From NCBI GenBank assembly GCA_003353945.1, contig PIVM01000004.1, positions 1 through 64,000 on the forward strand: a stretch of DNA of 64,000 nt, read 5' to 3'. Shown piece after piece: positions 36,760-47,231 of this stretch. The DNA is from Gammaproteobacteria bacterium. GTDB lineage: Bacteria; Pseudomonadota; Gammaproteobacteria; Pseudomonadales; PIVM01. Within the stretch, counting starts at the first letter, position 1, and each line of letters opens with the position of its first letter. A program made the translations under genes and the position numbers. The notes below the pieces were generated by a model, which was given only the letters and a program-made list of their open reading frames with translations, made no database searches and was not told where the DNA came from.

Positions 36760-37008
36760 GTGAGCATAGGCCATTTACAATTTCATAAAGCGCTAATCCT
36801 GTACTTCCCCAAGCAGTTGACCTTGTTGCGAGAAAGTATGAATTTGAGCAAAGAGGAAATGGCGCAAAAATTATCAATTGAATTACCTGAATATAAACGA
36901 TATGAATCAGGTCGAGCACATCCAACACTTGATTTCATTCATCATATTGTGAAAACAACGGGTGTTGAACAGATTCAATTATTATCAGAACCGAATGGTA
37001 ATATTTGA
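36760..37008 (+). CDS. Small XRE-type helix-turn-helix protein
   Basis: About 82 residues from GTG 36760. The segment LTLLRESMNLSKEEMAQKLSIELPEYKRYESGRAHPTLDFI is a canonical XRE/Cro HTH. Longer frames exist upstream (from 36,670) but look non-coding. It lies divergently from the DUF6502 gene, with an operator-like dyad in the shared gap, and convergently to the DUF1302 gene with a shared terminator. It may autoregulate or control the DUF6502-lipoprotein pair. Confidence 0.72.
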   Translation: MSIGHLQFHKALILYFPKQLTLLRESMNLSKEEMAQKLSIELPEYKRYESGRAHPTLDFIHHIVKTTGVEQIQLLSEPNGNI

Positions 37009-37022
37009 TAAATGAGAGCGGA

Positions 37023-37054
37023 TAAAAAAATGCCCCAATCGTGGGGCATTTTTT
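37023..37054. terminator. Bidirectional terminator
   Basis: AAAAAAATGCCCCA and TGGGGCATTTTTT form a perfect stem around ATCG, between the convergent HTH and DUF1302 genes. A and T runs on both sides allow function in both directions. Confidence 0.88.
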
Positions 37055-37079
37055 ACGGTCTTTAGATCATCCTAGGAAA

Positions 37080-39005
37080 CTAGAAGCCATATTTAATATT
37101 GAAGGAAATATGGTCGCGGTCACTCAACAAGCGTTGGAATACATCCTCTTTACTGCCAAAGTAGGTTACATAAGACAGCCCTGCTTCAACGGATGTGAGA
37201 TATTTTGCAGTGAGACCAATAGAAAATGTCACTTGCTTTTTGCGGTAGCCGGAGTTGAACATGGCTCCGTTAACACCATGGTTCACATAGATGGGTACGG
37301 AAAGGTTAACTCCCTGCATGACGTTTTTGTGCTCAAAGGACCATAAGAAACTATAGCCCCAGCCTTGAGCTGTGTTTTGTACGGCCAGGCGAGAGGGGTC
37401 GTGCGTATCATTTGAATTTCGCCCGCCAGGGATATGCCACGCAACAGCTTCTGCCGTTAGCACTGCGGAATCGTAAAAATAGGAAGGGCCAAAGACATGC
37501 AGTGCGTTTAGGTGTGCATGCATGATTTGGTCGCGGGCGGGGAGCCTATTTACTGTGGCGGTCATTACAGGCGCATTCGGGCGGTAAGTCAGTTCTGCGC
37601 CAATGCTGCTTGTACCAATCACAGTGCTATAGCTTAAGCCGTAGAGTCGGATATCTTCAAAATACTTGATCGTGTAATCCATGGCATCGGGTTGAATTGT
37701 GAAACCGTTGAGCAACATCAGAATTGCGTCTTTACCCAGTTCTGAGGACAGATCCTGTACACCTTTAAACGGCAAAAAACCCGCCTCACCCTCTACAGTG
37801 CCGCCATTTACAACGGTTTCGATGACGGGCGCCCATTCGTCGAACGCGTCTAACGGCAGTATCCAGCTCGGGGTTTTATCGTGATAGCGGACATAATAAA
37901 GCCCCAACTCTGCACCGTTATCAAATAGGTAATGGCCTGCAATACCAAATTGTCCATCATCTCTGGCATAAGCCTTCTCTTTTAAATGGGGTACCAATAT
38001 GGTGTTAGAGACTGTATCGCCTGCGGTAGGTATATAAGGCTGAAAGTCCTGGTCGGTCAGATCAATGCCAAACATGCGAGTTTCTTCACCAGTGAGAAGC
38101 ATAAAAGTCTCTCCCCCATAACCTATAGAATCGAACTGAGAGAACATACTGCCCACAGGATTAACAAACGTAGCTTGCCATTCATATTGGTAGTAGGTTT
38201 CAACAATAAGATTTTGTGTAAGGTCAAACTGCGCATAAACCGCACCGTTGGGTAAAAACATTTCCTTTATTTCAATTCCCGGCACGTTCATGATTTGTGC
38301 ATCAACAGGATTGATGGCTGAAGAGATTCCTCCGCCGGAAAGAAGCGCTTCTCCCCAGCTAATGACTTGACGGCCGATTCGCAGATTTAAACTGCGATCA
38401 CCCATATCAAAATTACCGTAGGCGAATGCATCAAGAAAGCGTGCGCTTCCGCCGTTGTATTCTTCGGTACTGTCAATATGCTCATACTGATTTGCATTGT
38501 GCCCACCGTTGGGGCCAAATGCAGGGTTGGCATTATTACTGCCGTAATCTTCACTGTCGGTGGATTGATTGGCGTAAACGGTGTCTATCCACGCTTTGCC
38601 CCGAGCAAAAAAACCGAAATTGTTCCACTTCAAATCGGCTTCCATTAGAACGCTTGCTCGATTTGAAGATAATCCAGTATCAAAATTGTTATCGCCGTCG
38701 TTACTGTTAATTAAGAAGGCGTTATCAACCACTTTTAGGAAGGAATCCAGTTCTCCGTTAGCACCGTTTGAGCCTTGAGTTAGATCCTTTTGAGGGCTTT
38801 GTACGCGCGCTTGTGCGCCGTAAGTCATGGTGCTATCCCAATCAAGGGTAACAGAGTTGCTTAGCTCAAACGTTGCTGAATGAGATGCAGCGGACGCCAA
38901 TGAAAATGCGCAGAGGGCTGCAATGGATTTAATCTGTTTGGGAATGTGAGATTGCTGCCTGGAATGTATATTAGCCCTCGTTTGGACTGGGTTTCTCCAT
39001 GTCAT
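37080..39005 (-). CDS. DUF1302-family outer membrane protein
   Basis: About 641 residues with an N-terminal signal sequence (SIAALCAFSLASAASHSATF) and a long beta-strand-rich body. Motifs typical of DUF1302 are visible: LRIGRQVISWGEALLSGGGI, INPVDA, FLPNGAVYAQFDLTQNLIVETYYQYEW. The protein ends in aromatic Phe (IKYGF), the usual barrel signature. ATG 39005 is preferred over two upstream GTG codons. DUF1302 genes are usually paired with a DUF1329 gene and linked to lipid or hydrophobic-substrate use; no DUF1329 gene is present here. Substrate and role are unknown. Confidence 0.84.
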   Translation of the reverse strand: MTWRNPVQTRANIHSRQQSHIPKQIKSIAALCAFSLASAASHSATFELSNSVTLDWDSTMTYGAQARVQSPQKDLTQGSNGANGELDSFLKVVDNAFLINSNDGDNNFDTGLSSNRASVLMEADLKWNNFGFFARGKAWIDTVYANQSTDSEDYGSNNANPAFGPNGGHNANQYEHIDSTEEYNGGSARFLDAFAYGNFDMGDRSLNLRIGRQVISWGEALLSGGGISSAINPVDAQIMNVPGIEIKEMFLPNGAVYAQFDLTQNLIVETYYQYEWQATFVNPVGSMFSQFDSIGYGGETFMLLTGEETRMFGIDLTDQDFQPYIPTAGDTVSNTILVPHLKEKAYARDDGQFGIAGHYLFDNGAELGLYYVRYHDKTPSWILPLDAFDEWAPVIETVVNGGTVEGEAGFLPFKGVQDLSSELGKDAILMLLNGFTIQPDAMDYTIKYFEDIRLYGLSYSTVIGTSSIGAELTYRPNAPVMTATVNRLPARDQIMHAHLNALHVFGPSYFYDSAVLTAEAVAWHIPGGRNSNDTHDPSRLAVQNTAQGWGYSFLWSFEHKNVMQGVNLSVPIYVNHGVNGAMFNSGYRKKQVTFSIGLTAKYLTSVEAGLSYVTYFGSKEDVFQRLLSDRDHISFNIKYGF

Positions 39006-39017
39006 CGAAATCACCAC

Positions 39018-39558
39018 TTAAAGATATTGATTGGGTACCCAAAAATAGCCAGGGTTTCCTTGTCGGAGGCAGATATTGAATAGTCAATTTCATTTTTTTC
39101 GGTTTTTTCTTTTCTCATGTTTATCATGACCCTGATTTGGGGTGATATATCTGAGAGGTGTTCCTAGCACTGTTTATGACTGCCACCACTAAATTTTAAT
39201 TAAACTGCTAGGCCGCTAAGTTAATATAGTCTAACTCTGCGCTTAGGCCAAATAGTAATATGTGACATTGTTAGCGTTATGTAATATTGCTTGCGCGCTA
39301 TATTGATGAAGAGATTAGAAGAATGTATTTTTAATCGTGAAGATAAACCCTAACGCATTGAAGCATAAGCCTTATTTTCTTGTTGAAATAAAATTCATGG
39401 ACAAGGGGGTAGTATCAAAATGAGAAGTTGACGCTGCTTTGTCAGTAAGGGTTTGACGTTGGGCGAAGCAAATATAATTGGTTGCATATGTGAAAATAGC
39501 ATAAGCATGCTTGGCGACCGATTAGCATGATAGTAGAAATGGGCTAGTTTTCAGCTTG
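39018..39558. other. Intergenic region upstream of the DUF1302 gene
   Basis: About 540 AT-rich bases with no credible ORF. It should hold the promoter of the DUF1302 gene and the 3' end of the hybrid kinase transcript. I see no clear hairpin or operator. Confidence 0.5.
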
Positions 39559-42384
39559 TTATGGAGTGTGTGTCTTTTTATCGATAGTCCAGGTTTTAAT
39601 TTGGTGGTGGAGGTGTTGAATATTCACCGGTTTGGGAAGGTGCGCGTTCATTCCCACGGCCATGCTATGTTCTTTATGCGTATCCATAATATGCGCGGTG
39701 AGTGCGATGATGGGTACTTTTTCGCATTGTGTTTCTTGTTCCCATTGACGGATTTTCCGTGTTGCTTCAAATCCATCCATCACAGGCATTTCACAATCCA
39801 TCAGTATCAAATCGACAGGATTGTGTTGGTATGATTCTACAGCTTGCAATCCGTTGTTTGCGATTGTGTATTGGATGTCGAGTTTCATCAGCATATTGGC
39901 AAGGATCTTTTCGCTGACGGGATTATCTTCGACCAACATTACTGTTAGCGGCCTGCCGTCTATTTCAGGCATTTTCAGCTCGTCGATATTCTGAATTCCT
40001 TGAAAAGAATCGATGTAGTTGAGTTCTTCTGCCAGTGTAATTTTCAGGGCTTTGCCGGTGACGGGTTTGGTGAGGACTCGGCGAATGCCAGCTTCGCGGG
40101 CTTTTTCCTGGGTCGGTGTTTTGCTGAGTCCTGTTAACATAATCAGTAGTGGATATTTTGCCAGAGATAATTCATCCTGTATTTTCCCGGCAAGCTGTAA
40201 GCCGGTCATATTAGGCATCTCGTGATCGACAATTACAATGTCAAAGGGGTCATTGAGATTGCTTTTAGCACGGATCATGGCTAATGCTTCATTGCCACTG
40301 TGTGCAGTACTGACTTTCATGCCCCAGCTGCCGGCTTGTTGCTGAATCACTTTTCGGCAGGTTTGATTGTCATCAACCACCAGCATGCGTTTGTTGCGTA
40401 ACCCTGTATCAATATCGTGGGCAAGTTCTTTGCTAATATGCTGTGCTGGCAGAGCGATGCTGAACCAGAATTTGCTGCCCTTGCCCAGCTCGCTTTCTAC
40501 ACCTATCTCTCCATCCATTTTGTTAATTAGTTGGCCTGAGATGGACAAGCCGAGCCCGTATTGAAATTGCTGATGGCTTCCAATGGGCAAATTAGATACA
40601 AATAAGTTTTTTTGATCTTCTTTACTGATTCCGCTGCCCGTGTCGCTAATGATAAACATGATACGTTCGTTTTCCTGAGAGGCATCGTTGGCGACCGTCA
40701 GTACGATTTCTCCTTTTTCGGTATATTTGAACGCATTACCAAGCAAGTGTTGCAATATTTGTCGTAGTCGAGCTGCATCACCGATAACCAGTAGGGGGAC
40801 ATCGGAATGAACATGGCTGATCAGCTCAATGGATTTTTCTTCTGCTTCAGCGCGGTAACTGTCAATACAATCGTTGACCAACTGTGCTAGATCAAATGGC
40901 ATTTTTTCAATTTCCATTAATCCAGCATCAATTTTATTTCGGTCGTGGATATTACTAACCAAATTGAGTAGGGTTTTACCCGAGCTTTGAATGGCTTCAA
41001 GGTGGTCATGTTGAGTGCTTGTTAGAGGCGTTTCAAACAATAATTCAGTCATGCCCAACACACCGCTTATGGGGGTTCTTATGTCATGACTGATTCGACT
41101 GAGGATGTTGGCTCGTGCACGGATCTCTGCATCAGCAACTGCCTGTTTGTGTTTTTCCTGAAGGCGTTGATTTTGCTGTTGCAGACATAGACCGAATAGA
41201 CCGATTGTAATCAGGAATGCTTCAAAATTAATGACATGGGCAATCCAGTTTCGGGCTATGTTAAATTCGGCAACTACGCCTTGCACTGCAAACAACGCAG
41301 TTACAATCGCCAGAATCAACCAAAGACGCGCGACAAGAATTAGAAATGTGAACCAGTTGTGTGTGGCAAGATAACAGTGTAATGGGGCGCCGATCAAAAT
41401 GAGCGCAGCAGCAATTTCGCCAAGGAAAATCATCGCGTAGGATGGGGAAAACGGTAGTAGAAAAACACAGATAAATGCAATTATATTTAATGCGCAGGCC
41501 AATCCGATCACACCCCTCCATTTCTTATCGAGATCGTAGAAGTGCAGAAGAAAATAAGCAAAAGACAAGGCTAGACAGTCTGAGAGGCACACAAAACCAT
41601 AAAGGATATTTTCATGCCAGGAGCCGGTCCAGGGAAATACGTTTGACAAATGGCCATCGGCAGCCGCTAGAAAGACGCTCAAAGACAGTAAGTAAGCACT
41701 GTAGCTCAGTGGTAGAGAATTACGGCTGATGACTGATAGCAAGATGTTTAGCAGAACCAGCGTAAATAAAATACCGTAAGTGAAGCTGGATAATTTGGCT
41801 TGGCCGATAGCATAGCCGGTAAATTCCGATGGGGAATAGAGGAATAAATCCATATTCAATGGCGTGCTTGAGGTAATACGCACGTAATAGGTGGATACTT
41901 TTCCGGCACTGGCATCCAGCGGAATTACCTGGGGATACTGCTGAATAGCATTGGGTTGGGATCGATCAATTTTGCGTATTGCCTTGAAGGGCTCATTGCC
42001 GTGTTCCAGTTGAAACAGTTGTATTTCATCAAGATCAGGAGGTTGTATTTCAAGCCACAAGACATGATCTTTTTCAAGGTGATTTTGTACGCTAAACCGC
42101 AGCCAATAGGCGGCATATGTAAATCCAAAACGTAAACCTGTTCTTTCAGGTGGTGCAAAGTGATTGATTGTAGGAGGGGCGGTGACATCGCTGAAACGGA
42201 GCGTGCCCTTAGGGTCAACAAGGACGTCGATATGTTCGTTAATTGATATGGCAGCATCTGGTTCGGTCAGATGAATGAGAGGGGCGGCATAGAGCAGACC
42301 GGCGCCCCATAACGAGCTAAAGAGGCAGATGGCGATCCGTCGAATAAGGTTGACGATGTACTTGTGTTGTTGGTGCTTTACCAC
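39559..42384 (-). CDS. retS: RetS-type hybrid sensor histidine kinase
   Basis: A 941-residue inner-membrane protein: a periplasmic 7TMR-DISM extracellular domain (about 30-180), seven transmembrane helices (about 190-385), HisKA with phosphoacceptor His433 (SRISHDIRTP), HATPase_c (about 540-665), and two receiver domains with Asp720 and Asp863. The length, domain order, double receiver and position directly after purD match RetS of P. aeruginosa (942 residues). There RetS controls the switch between acute and biofilm lifestyles by binding GacS. Translation starts at GTG with AGGA upstream. GacS and RsmA are not in the window, so the conserved role is inferred. Confidence 0.88.
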   Translation of the reverse strand: MVKHQQHKYIVNLIRRIAICLFSSLWGAGLLYAAPLIHLTEPDAAISINEHIDVLVDPKGTLRFSDVTAPPTINHFAPPERTGLRFGFTYAAYWLRFSVQNHLEKDHVLWLEIQPPDLDEIQLFQLEHGNEPFKAIRKIDRSQPNAIQQYPQVIPLDASAGKVSTYYVRITSSTPLNMDLFLYSPSEFTGYAIGQAKLSSFTYGILFTLVLLNILLSVISRNSLPLSYSAYLLSLSVFLAAADGHLSNVFPWTGSWHENILYGFVCLSDCLALSFAYFLLHFYDLDKKWRGVIGLACALNIIAFICVFLLPFSPSYAMIFLGEIAAALILIGAPLHCYLATHNWFTFLILVARLWLILAIVTALFAVQGVVAEFNIARNWIAHVINFEAFLITIGLFGLCLQQQNQRLQEKHKQAVADAEIRARANILSRISHDIRTPISGVLGMTELLFETPLTSTQHDHLEAIQSSGKTLLNLVSNIHDRNKIDAGLMEIEKMPFDLAQLVNDCIDSYRAEAEEKSIELISHVHSDVPLLVIGDAARLRQILQHLLGNAFKYTEKGEIVLTVANDASQENERIMFIISDTGSGISKEDQKNLFVSNLPIGSHQQFQYGLGLSISGQLINKMDGEIGVESELGKGSKFWFSIALPAQHISKELAHDIDTGLRNKRMLVVDDNQTCRKVIQQQAGSWGMKVSTAHSGNEALAMIRAKSNLNDPFDIVIVDHEMPNMTGLQLAGKIQDELSLAKYPLLIMLTGLSKTPTQEKAREAGIRRVLTKPVTGKALKITLAEELNYIDSFQGIQNIDELKMPEIDGRPLTVMLVEDNPVSEKILANMLMKLDIQYTIANNGLQAVESYQHNPVDLILMDCEMPVMDGFEATRKIRQWEQETQCEKVPIIALTAHIMDTHKEHSMAVGMNAHLPKPVNIQHLHHQIKTWTIDKKTHTP

Positions 42385-42416
42385 GACGTGGTGATCCTTT
42401 TCCCCTGAGTGCTTAG

Positions 42417-43712
42417 TCAGTTTTCGTTTTGTTCCCTTTTGACGGCGCGATATCCAATGTCCTGACGATAATACATATTATGCCAGTGCACGCGTTTTGT
42501 CAGGCGATAGGCGTTTTGTTTTGCTTCGCTTACATTTTGACCCAGTGCGGTTGCACACAAAACCCGACCACCATTGGTCACTACCTGCTGGTTTTCGTCG
42601 AGTGAGGTGCCGGCATGAAACACTTTCTCTGTGGCACTCTGTTCTGCAGGCAGGTTTTCAATCACATCTCCTTTGGTATAGCTGCTGGGATAACCACCTG
42701 CGGCAATAACCACACCCAAAGCGGGACGGGGGTCCCATTGGGTTTGTTGTTGATCGAGCTTGCCTTCCAGGGCTGAGCAACATAAAGCAACCAGATCGGA
42801 TTGCAGGCGCAGCAAAATGGGCTGTGTTTCGGGATCACCAAAACGACAATTGTACTCAATCACTTTTGGATCACCTTGCGGATTGATCATCAGGCCTGCA
42901 TAGAGAAAACCTGTATAGGGATTTCCTTCGGCTGCCATTGATTTTACGGTCGGCTCGATAACCTGTTGCATGATTTTCTTATAAACTGCATCGCTTACGA
43001 CCGGGGCTGGCGAGTAGGCGCCCATGCCGCCTGTATTGGGTCCCAGATCACCGTCGCTTAAACGTTTATGATCTTGACTTGTCGCCATGGGTAAGATGTT
43101 TTTACCGTCTACCATGACGATAAAGCTTGCCTCTTCTCCCTGCAGGAATTCCTCAATGACGACACGATGCCCGGCATCACCGAAGGCATTGCCAGATAGC
43201 ATGTCTTTGACTGTCTCTTCTGCCTGTGTCAGTGTTTCAGCGATAATCACACCTTTGCCAGCAGCCAGTCCATCGGCTTTGATAACAATAGGCATGGTTT
43301 GCTGACGCAAGTAAGCAAGTGCAGCATCAACATCAGTGAAATTCTGGTAGTCAGCCGTTGGAATATTGTGACGTTGTAGAAAATCCTTGGTAAAAGCTTT
43401 TGAGCCTTCCAGCTGTGCCGCACCCTGGCGTGGTCCGAAGCATGGAAGATCCTGTCTATCAAAGTAATCGACGATGCCTTCGACCAATGGAGCTTCCGGG
43501 CCGACGATTGTCAGGCCGACAGAATGCTGTTTGGCAAAATCTGACAATGCAGCAAAGTCCATTGTATCAATGGCGATATTTTCAATCTTATCCTCCAATG
43601 CGGTGCCCGCGTTACCCGGTGCAACAAACACTGTGGATACCTTATCAGATTGAGCAGCTTTCCATGCCAGGGCATGCTCACGACCGCCACTACCAATGAT
43701 TAATACATTCAT
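42417..43712 (-). CDS. purD: Phosphoribosylamine-glycine ligase
   Basis: A 431-residue ATP-grasp enzyme forming GAR from phosphoribosylamine, glycine and ATP in purine synthesis. The N-terminal MNVLIIGSGGREHALAWKAAQS is diagnostic, with GPEAPLVEGIVDYF, the ATP-grasp core VIKADGLAAGKGV, and LSDGDLGPNTGGMGAYSPAP. It follows purH on the same strand and precedes retS by 32 bp. Length is normal (about 430). Confidence 0.97.
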   Translation of the reverse strand: MNVLIIGSGGREHALAWKAAQSDKVSTVFVAPGNAGTALEDKIENIAIDTMDFAALSDFAKQHSVGLTIVGPEAPLVEGIVDYFDRQDLPCFGPRQGAAQLEGSKAFTKDFLQRHNIPTADYQNFTDVDAALAYLRQQTMPIVIKADGLAAGKGVIIAETLTQAEETVKDMLSGNAFGDAGHRVVIEEFLQGEEASFIVMVDGKNILPMATSQDHKRLSDGDLGPNTGGMGAYSPAPVVSDAVYKKIMQQVIEPTVKSMAAEGNPYTGFLYAGLMINPQGDPKVIEYNCRFGDPETQPILLRLQSDLVALCCSALEGKLDQQQTQWDPRPALGVVIAAGGYPSSYTKGDVIENLPAEQSATEKVFHAGTSLDENQQVVTNGGRVLCATALGQNVSEAKQNAYRLTKRVHWHNMYYRQDIGYRAVKREQNEN

Positions 43713-43770
43713 CTTCTACCTCATATCAGGAGCCTGCCCGAGACAGACAGGTCCGTAAGTACAGTGCTGT

Positions 43771-45345
43771 TTAGTGTCGAAAATGCCTCATTCCCGTGAA
43801 TACCATAGCCATATCGTGTTCGTCTGCTGCTGCAATGACTTCTTCATCACGAATAGAGCCGCCGGGTTGTATGACACAGGCTATGCCGACAGAAGCCGCG
43901 TTATCGATGCCGTCCCTGAAGGGGAAAAATGCATCACTGGCCATGACTGAACCTTTGACAACCAGTCCGGCCTGTTCGGCCTTGATGGCGGCGATTCGAG
44001 CTGAATTGATGCGGCTCATCTGGCCGGCGCCCACGCCAATCGTCTGTGCGCTTTTTGCGTAAATGATGGCATTCGATTTGACAAATTTTGCGACCTTCCA
44101 GGCAAAGAGCAAATCGTTGATTTCATCGGGCGTGGGTTGTCGTTTACTGACCACTTTCAGGTCAGTGCTGCTGACCATGCCCAGGTCGCGGTTCTGCACC
44201 AACAGGCCGCCATTGACGCGCTTGAAATCGTAGGCGGTGGCGTTTGGTTGCCATTGTCCGCATTCCAGCAAACGCAGGTTTTTCTTTTCACTGACAACCT
44301 TACGTGCTGCTTCACTGACCACAGGCGCGATAATCACTTCAGCGAATTGACGGTCAACGATGGAAGTTGCGGTTTCGGCATCCAGCTCACCGTTAAAAGC
44401 GATAATGCCGCCAAAGGCAGACTCGGGATCGGTCGCAAATGCTTTTTCATAGGCGTTCAGCAATGTATCGCTAGTGGCTACACCGCAGGGATTTGCATGT
44501 TTGACAATCACGCAGCTTGGTTCTGAAAATTGTTTGATGCATTCCAGTGCAGCATCGGTATCGGCAATATTGTTGTATGAGAGTGTCTTGCCTTGTAGTT
44601 GCTGGGTTGTGGCGATAGAGACTTCCTGCGGCTGTTTTTCTACATAAAATGCAGCGTTTTGGTGGGGGTTTTCACCGTATCGCATGGATTGGGATTTAAT
44701 AAATTGCAGATTGAATGTGCGAGGAAAGTGCTCGTCTCCGCCACTTACCCGGCGACCAAAGTAATTGGCGATAGCACCGTCATAGGCTGCAGTGTGTTCG
44801 TAGGCTTTGATGGCTAAGTCAAAGCGCGTTTGCTGGCAGGTGGCGCCATTGTTATTTTTTATTTCATCGATGATTGTTGGGTAATCACCCGCATCGACAA
44901 TAATGTTCACATACGCATTGTTTTTTGCTGCCGCACGTACCATGGTTGGGCCGCCTATGTCGATATTTTCGATGGCGTCTTCCAATGAGCAATCCGGGTT
45001 GGCGACAGTTTTTTCAAAAGGATAGAGGTTGACTACGACCATATCGATGGGTGCAATCCCGTGCTCATCCATTACTTGGTCATCGCTACCTCTGCGACCG
45101 AGAATGCCTCCGTGTACTTTTGGATGTAAGGTTTTTACGCGACCATCCATCATTTCTGGGAAGCCGGTATATTCAGATACTTCAGTTACTTCAATGCCGT
45201 TTTCCTGCAGGAGGCGATAGGTGCCGCCAGTGGAAAGTAGTTCGATGGCAAGTTCCCTCAGCTGCTTGGCAAATTCGACAATGCCGGTTTTGTCTGAAAC
45301 GCTGATTAGGGCTCGGCGAACAGGGATAAGTTGCTTGTTACTCAT
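43771..45345 (-). CDS. purH: Bifunctional AICAR transformylase / IMP cyclohydrolase
   Basis: A 524-residue protein catalysing the last two steps of IMP synthesis. The N-terminal IMP cyclohydrolase domain (MGS-type, about 1-200) has [20 protein letters not shown] and GGTYRLL; the C-terminal AICAR formyltransferase has KHANPCGVA and ends [12 protein letters not shown]. It is followed by purD after 58 bp, so purHD are co-transcribed. A terminator separates it from fis upstream. Confidence 0.97.
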   Translation of the reverse strand: MSNKQLIPVRRALISVSDKTGIVEFAKQLRELAIELLSTGGTYRLLQENGIEVTEVSEYTGFPEMMDGRVKTLHPKVHGGILGRRGSDDQVMDEHGIAPIDMVVVNLYPFEKTVANPDCSLEDAIENIDIGGPTMVRAAAKNNAYVNIIVDAGDYPTIIDEIKNNNGATCQQTRFDLAIKAYEHTAAYDGAIANYFGRRVSGGDEHFPRTFNLQFIKSQSMRYGENPHQNAAFYVEKQPQEVSIATTQQLQGKTLSYNNIADTDAALECIKQFSEPSCVIVKHANPCGVATSDTLLNAYEKAFATDPESAFGGIIAFNGELDAETATSIVDRQFAEVIIAPVVSEAARKVVSEKKNLRLLECGQWQPNATAYDFKRVNGGLLVQNRDLGMVSSTDLKVVSKRQPTPDEINDLLFAWKVAKFVKSNAIIYAKSAQTIGVGAGQMSRINSARIAAIKAEQAGLVVKGSVMASDAFFPFRDGIDNAASVGIACVIQPGGSIRDEEVIAAADEHDMAMVFTGMRHFRH

Positions 45346-45435
45346 GGGTGATACCTAAAGATATTATGGGAGTCTGGCTTGGTTTAACGATTTCTGGCTG
45401 GCTAGACCTGACAGACTCAGCGGTCGTTAACAACA

Positions 45436-45468
45436 GAAAAAGGGGTGATGAAGGCACCCCTTTTTTTT
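45436..45468 (-). terminator. Terminator between fis and purH
   Basis: AAAAGGGGTG and CACCCCTTTT pair over an ATGAAGG loop, flanked by A and T runs on both sides. It should end the dusB-fis transcript before purH. Confidence 0.85.
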
Positions 45469-45517
45469 GAACGTTTTTGTAATGAATATTAATGCCCGCC
45501 TGTAAGACGGGGGGGTA

Positions 45518-45847
45518 TTACAACAAACCGTACTGCTTAAGCTTCTTGCGCAATGTGCCGCGATTCAGTCCGAGTAAAATGGAAGCTTTAGTTTGGTTGT
45601 TGCGAGTGTGTTGCATAACGGCTTCCAGAAGAGGTGCTTCTATTTCTGACAGTACCATTTGATAAACGTCGGTGACCTGCTGGCCATCAAGATGAGCAAA
45701 ATAGTTGCTCAAGGCCATTGCGACGCTGTCTCGCAGAGTCTGCGCCTGTGCGTCAGTGGTTTGGGTTAGGTGCTGTTTCCCATCTTCGCTGAGGGGAATA
45801 GCTTCTGCGACGGCGGTTTCACTGGTAAAAGTATCTTGATTAGTCAT
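45518..45847 (-). CDS. fis: DNA-binding protein Fis
   Basis: A 109-residue nucleoid-associated protein. The C-terminal half, [19 protein letters not shown] then [20 protein letters not shown], is the Fis helix-turn-helix almost unchanged; the N terminus is variable as in Pseudomonas Fis. It overlaps the end of dusB by four bases (ATGA), the standard dusB-fis coupling. It bends DNA and controls growth-rate-dependent genes. Confidence 0.96.
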   Translation of the reverse strand: MTNQDTFTSETAVAEAIPLSEDGKQHLTQTTDAQAQTLRDSVAMALSNYFAHLDGQQVTDVYQMVLSEIEAPLLEAVMQHTRNNQTKASILLGLNRGTLRKKLKQYGLL

Positions 45848-46854
45848 GCTGCTTTTCCTTTTTCGTTCATCACATGTTTAAAGTAGTGTTGCAAACTGCT
45901 TAGTTGATCTTCTGGTGTTGCCAGGCGGTTAAACCGCTTTTTAAATGACTGCAACTGCCTATGGTCTTTCAGATACCAGGCAACGTGTTTACGCGCGATG
46001 CGCACTCCTGAATAGTCGCCATAAAAAGCGTACAACTGTGATATGTGCTCCAGTATTATCTGTTGCTGTTCAAATATGTTTGGTTTATCAAAACCAACTT
46101 TCTCCTTCTCACACGCTGGTGCATCGAAGAGATATTGATTGATCTCCCTGAATATCCAGGGGCGCCCCTGTGCGGCCCGTCCAATCATAACGCCTTCAGC
46201 GCCAGTGTATTCCAGCACCTGCTTAGCTTTCTCAGGGCTGTCGATATCGCCATTGGCGATAACCGGTATACTCACCTGTTGCTTCACTTCTGCAATGGTG
46301 TCGTACTCTGCCTCATCCTGATAGGAACAGGCTCTGGTTCTTCCATGCACTGTTAGGGCTGCTATGCCTGATTGCTCGGCGATGCGTGCGATGTTGACCG
46401 CGTTTTTAGTTTGTGCATCCCAGCCAGTGCGTATTTTTAATGTCACTGGAACATCTACTTTTGCAACGACAGCGGCCAAAATATTCGCCACTAAACTTTC
46501 GTTGCGTAGCAGCACCGCTCCAGCTGCTTTACGGCATACTTTTTTTGCAGGACAGCCCATATTGATGTCAATAATCTGGGCTCCGTTTTTTACTGCATGC
46601 TCAGCTGCGTTTGCCATTGGCACCGGTTCAGCACCCAAAATTTGAGTGCTTCGAGGTGATGTATCGTCGCTCTGGAGCAGCCTGTTTTGCGACTTGCGTG
46701 TATGCCAGAGCCTGCTGTTAGCACTTACCATTTCCGAAACCGTCATTCCGGCTCCCATGCGTCGGCATAATTGCCGAAAGGGTCGGTCTGTGATCCCGGA
46801 CATTGGTGCGAGAATCACAGGGCTGTCGAGGTGGTAAGCCCCTATCCTTAACAA
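45844..46854 (-). CDS. dusB: tRNA-dihydrouridine synthase B
   Basis: This flavin enzyme reduces uridines in tRNA. The N-terminal [13 protein letters not shown], the [11 protein letters not shown] motif with its catalytic Cys, TVHGRTR and the C-terminal helical domain are all present. No ATG is available at the start. TTG at 46,854, preceded by AGGTGA at good spacing, gives a RIGAY opening that matches family members (336 residues); an earlier TTG at 46,914 is possible. It precedes fis with a four-base overlap. Confidence 0.95.
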   Translation of the reverse strand: MLRIGAYHLDSPVILAPMSGITDRPFRQLCRRMGAGMTVSEMVSANSRLWHTRKSQNRLLQSDDTSPRSTQILGAEPVPMANAAEHAVKNGAQIIDINMGCPAKKVCRKAAGAVLLRNESLVANILAAVVAKVDVPVTLKIRTGWDAQTKNAVNIARIAEQSGIAALTVHGRTRACSYQDEAEYDTIAEVKQQVSIPVIANGDIDSPEKAKQVLEYTGAEGVMIGRAAQGRPWIFREINQYLFDAPACEKEKVGFDKPNIFEQQQIILEHISQLYAFYGDYSGVRIARKHVAWYLKDHRQLQSFKKRFNRLATPEDQLSSLQHYFKHVMNEKGKAA

Positions 46855-46914
46855 CAGTTGATCACCTATAGTTTTGTCCAAACAGTCCACATTAAATGTC
46901 TTCCGAGCGAACAA

Positions 46915-47231
46915 TTGGCTTTCTGTTACAGCTTATTACATTGTTATTGCGCCAGCTCGTCATGTATAAAATTCAGGCTGGCAATCCCTGGTCGAAGTTT
47001 AGTCGTTAAGCCAGGATTTGGTCGCTATGATACTCGTTCGTTGGGTCTTGTGAAAGACTTGCGGTTAATAAATTATCAGATTCTTAGTTAGTTTCCATCC
47101 AGTAAATCCTCTCTTTGGCGAGTTAGGGGAAGAGGAAAAGTTGCAACAATCCTTTCTAATTCTTCTTGAATCTCATCAGGCTTGCCGTTTCTCAGAAAAA
47201 TGGAGAAGAAATTCTGGATGCTGGATGAGTG
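46915..47231. other. Intergenic region upstream of dusB
   Basis: About 317 bases with no credible gene. It should contain the dusB-fis promoter, which is strongly regulated in gammaproteobacteria. No element was clear enough to mark. Confidence 0.45.
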
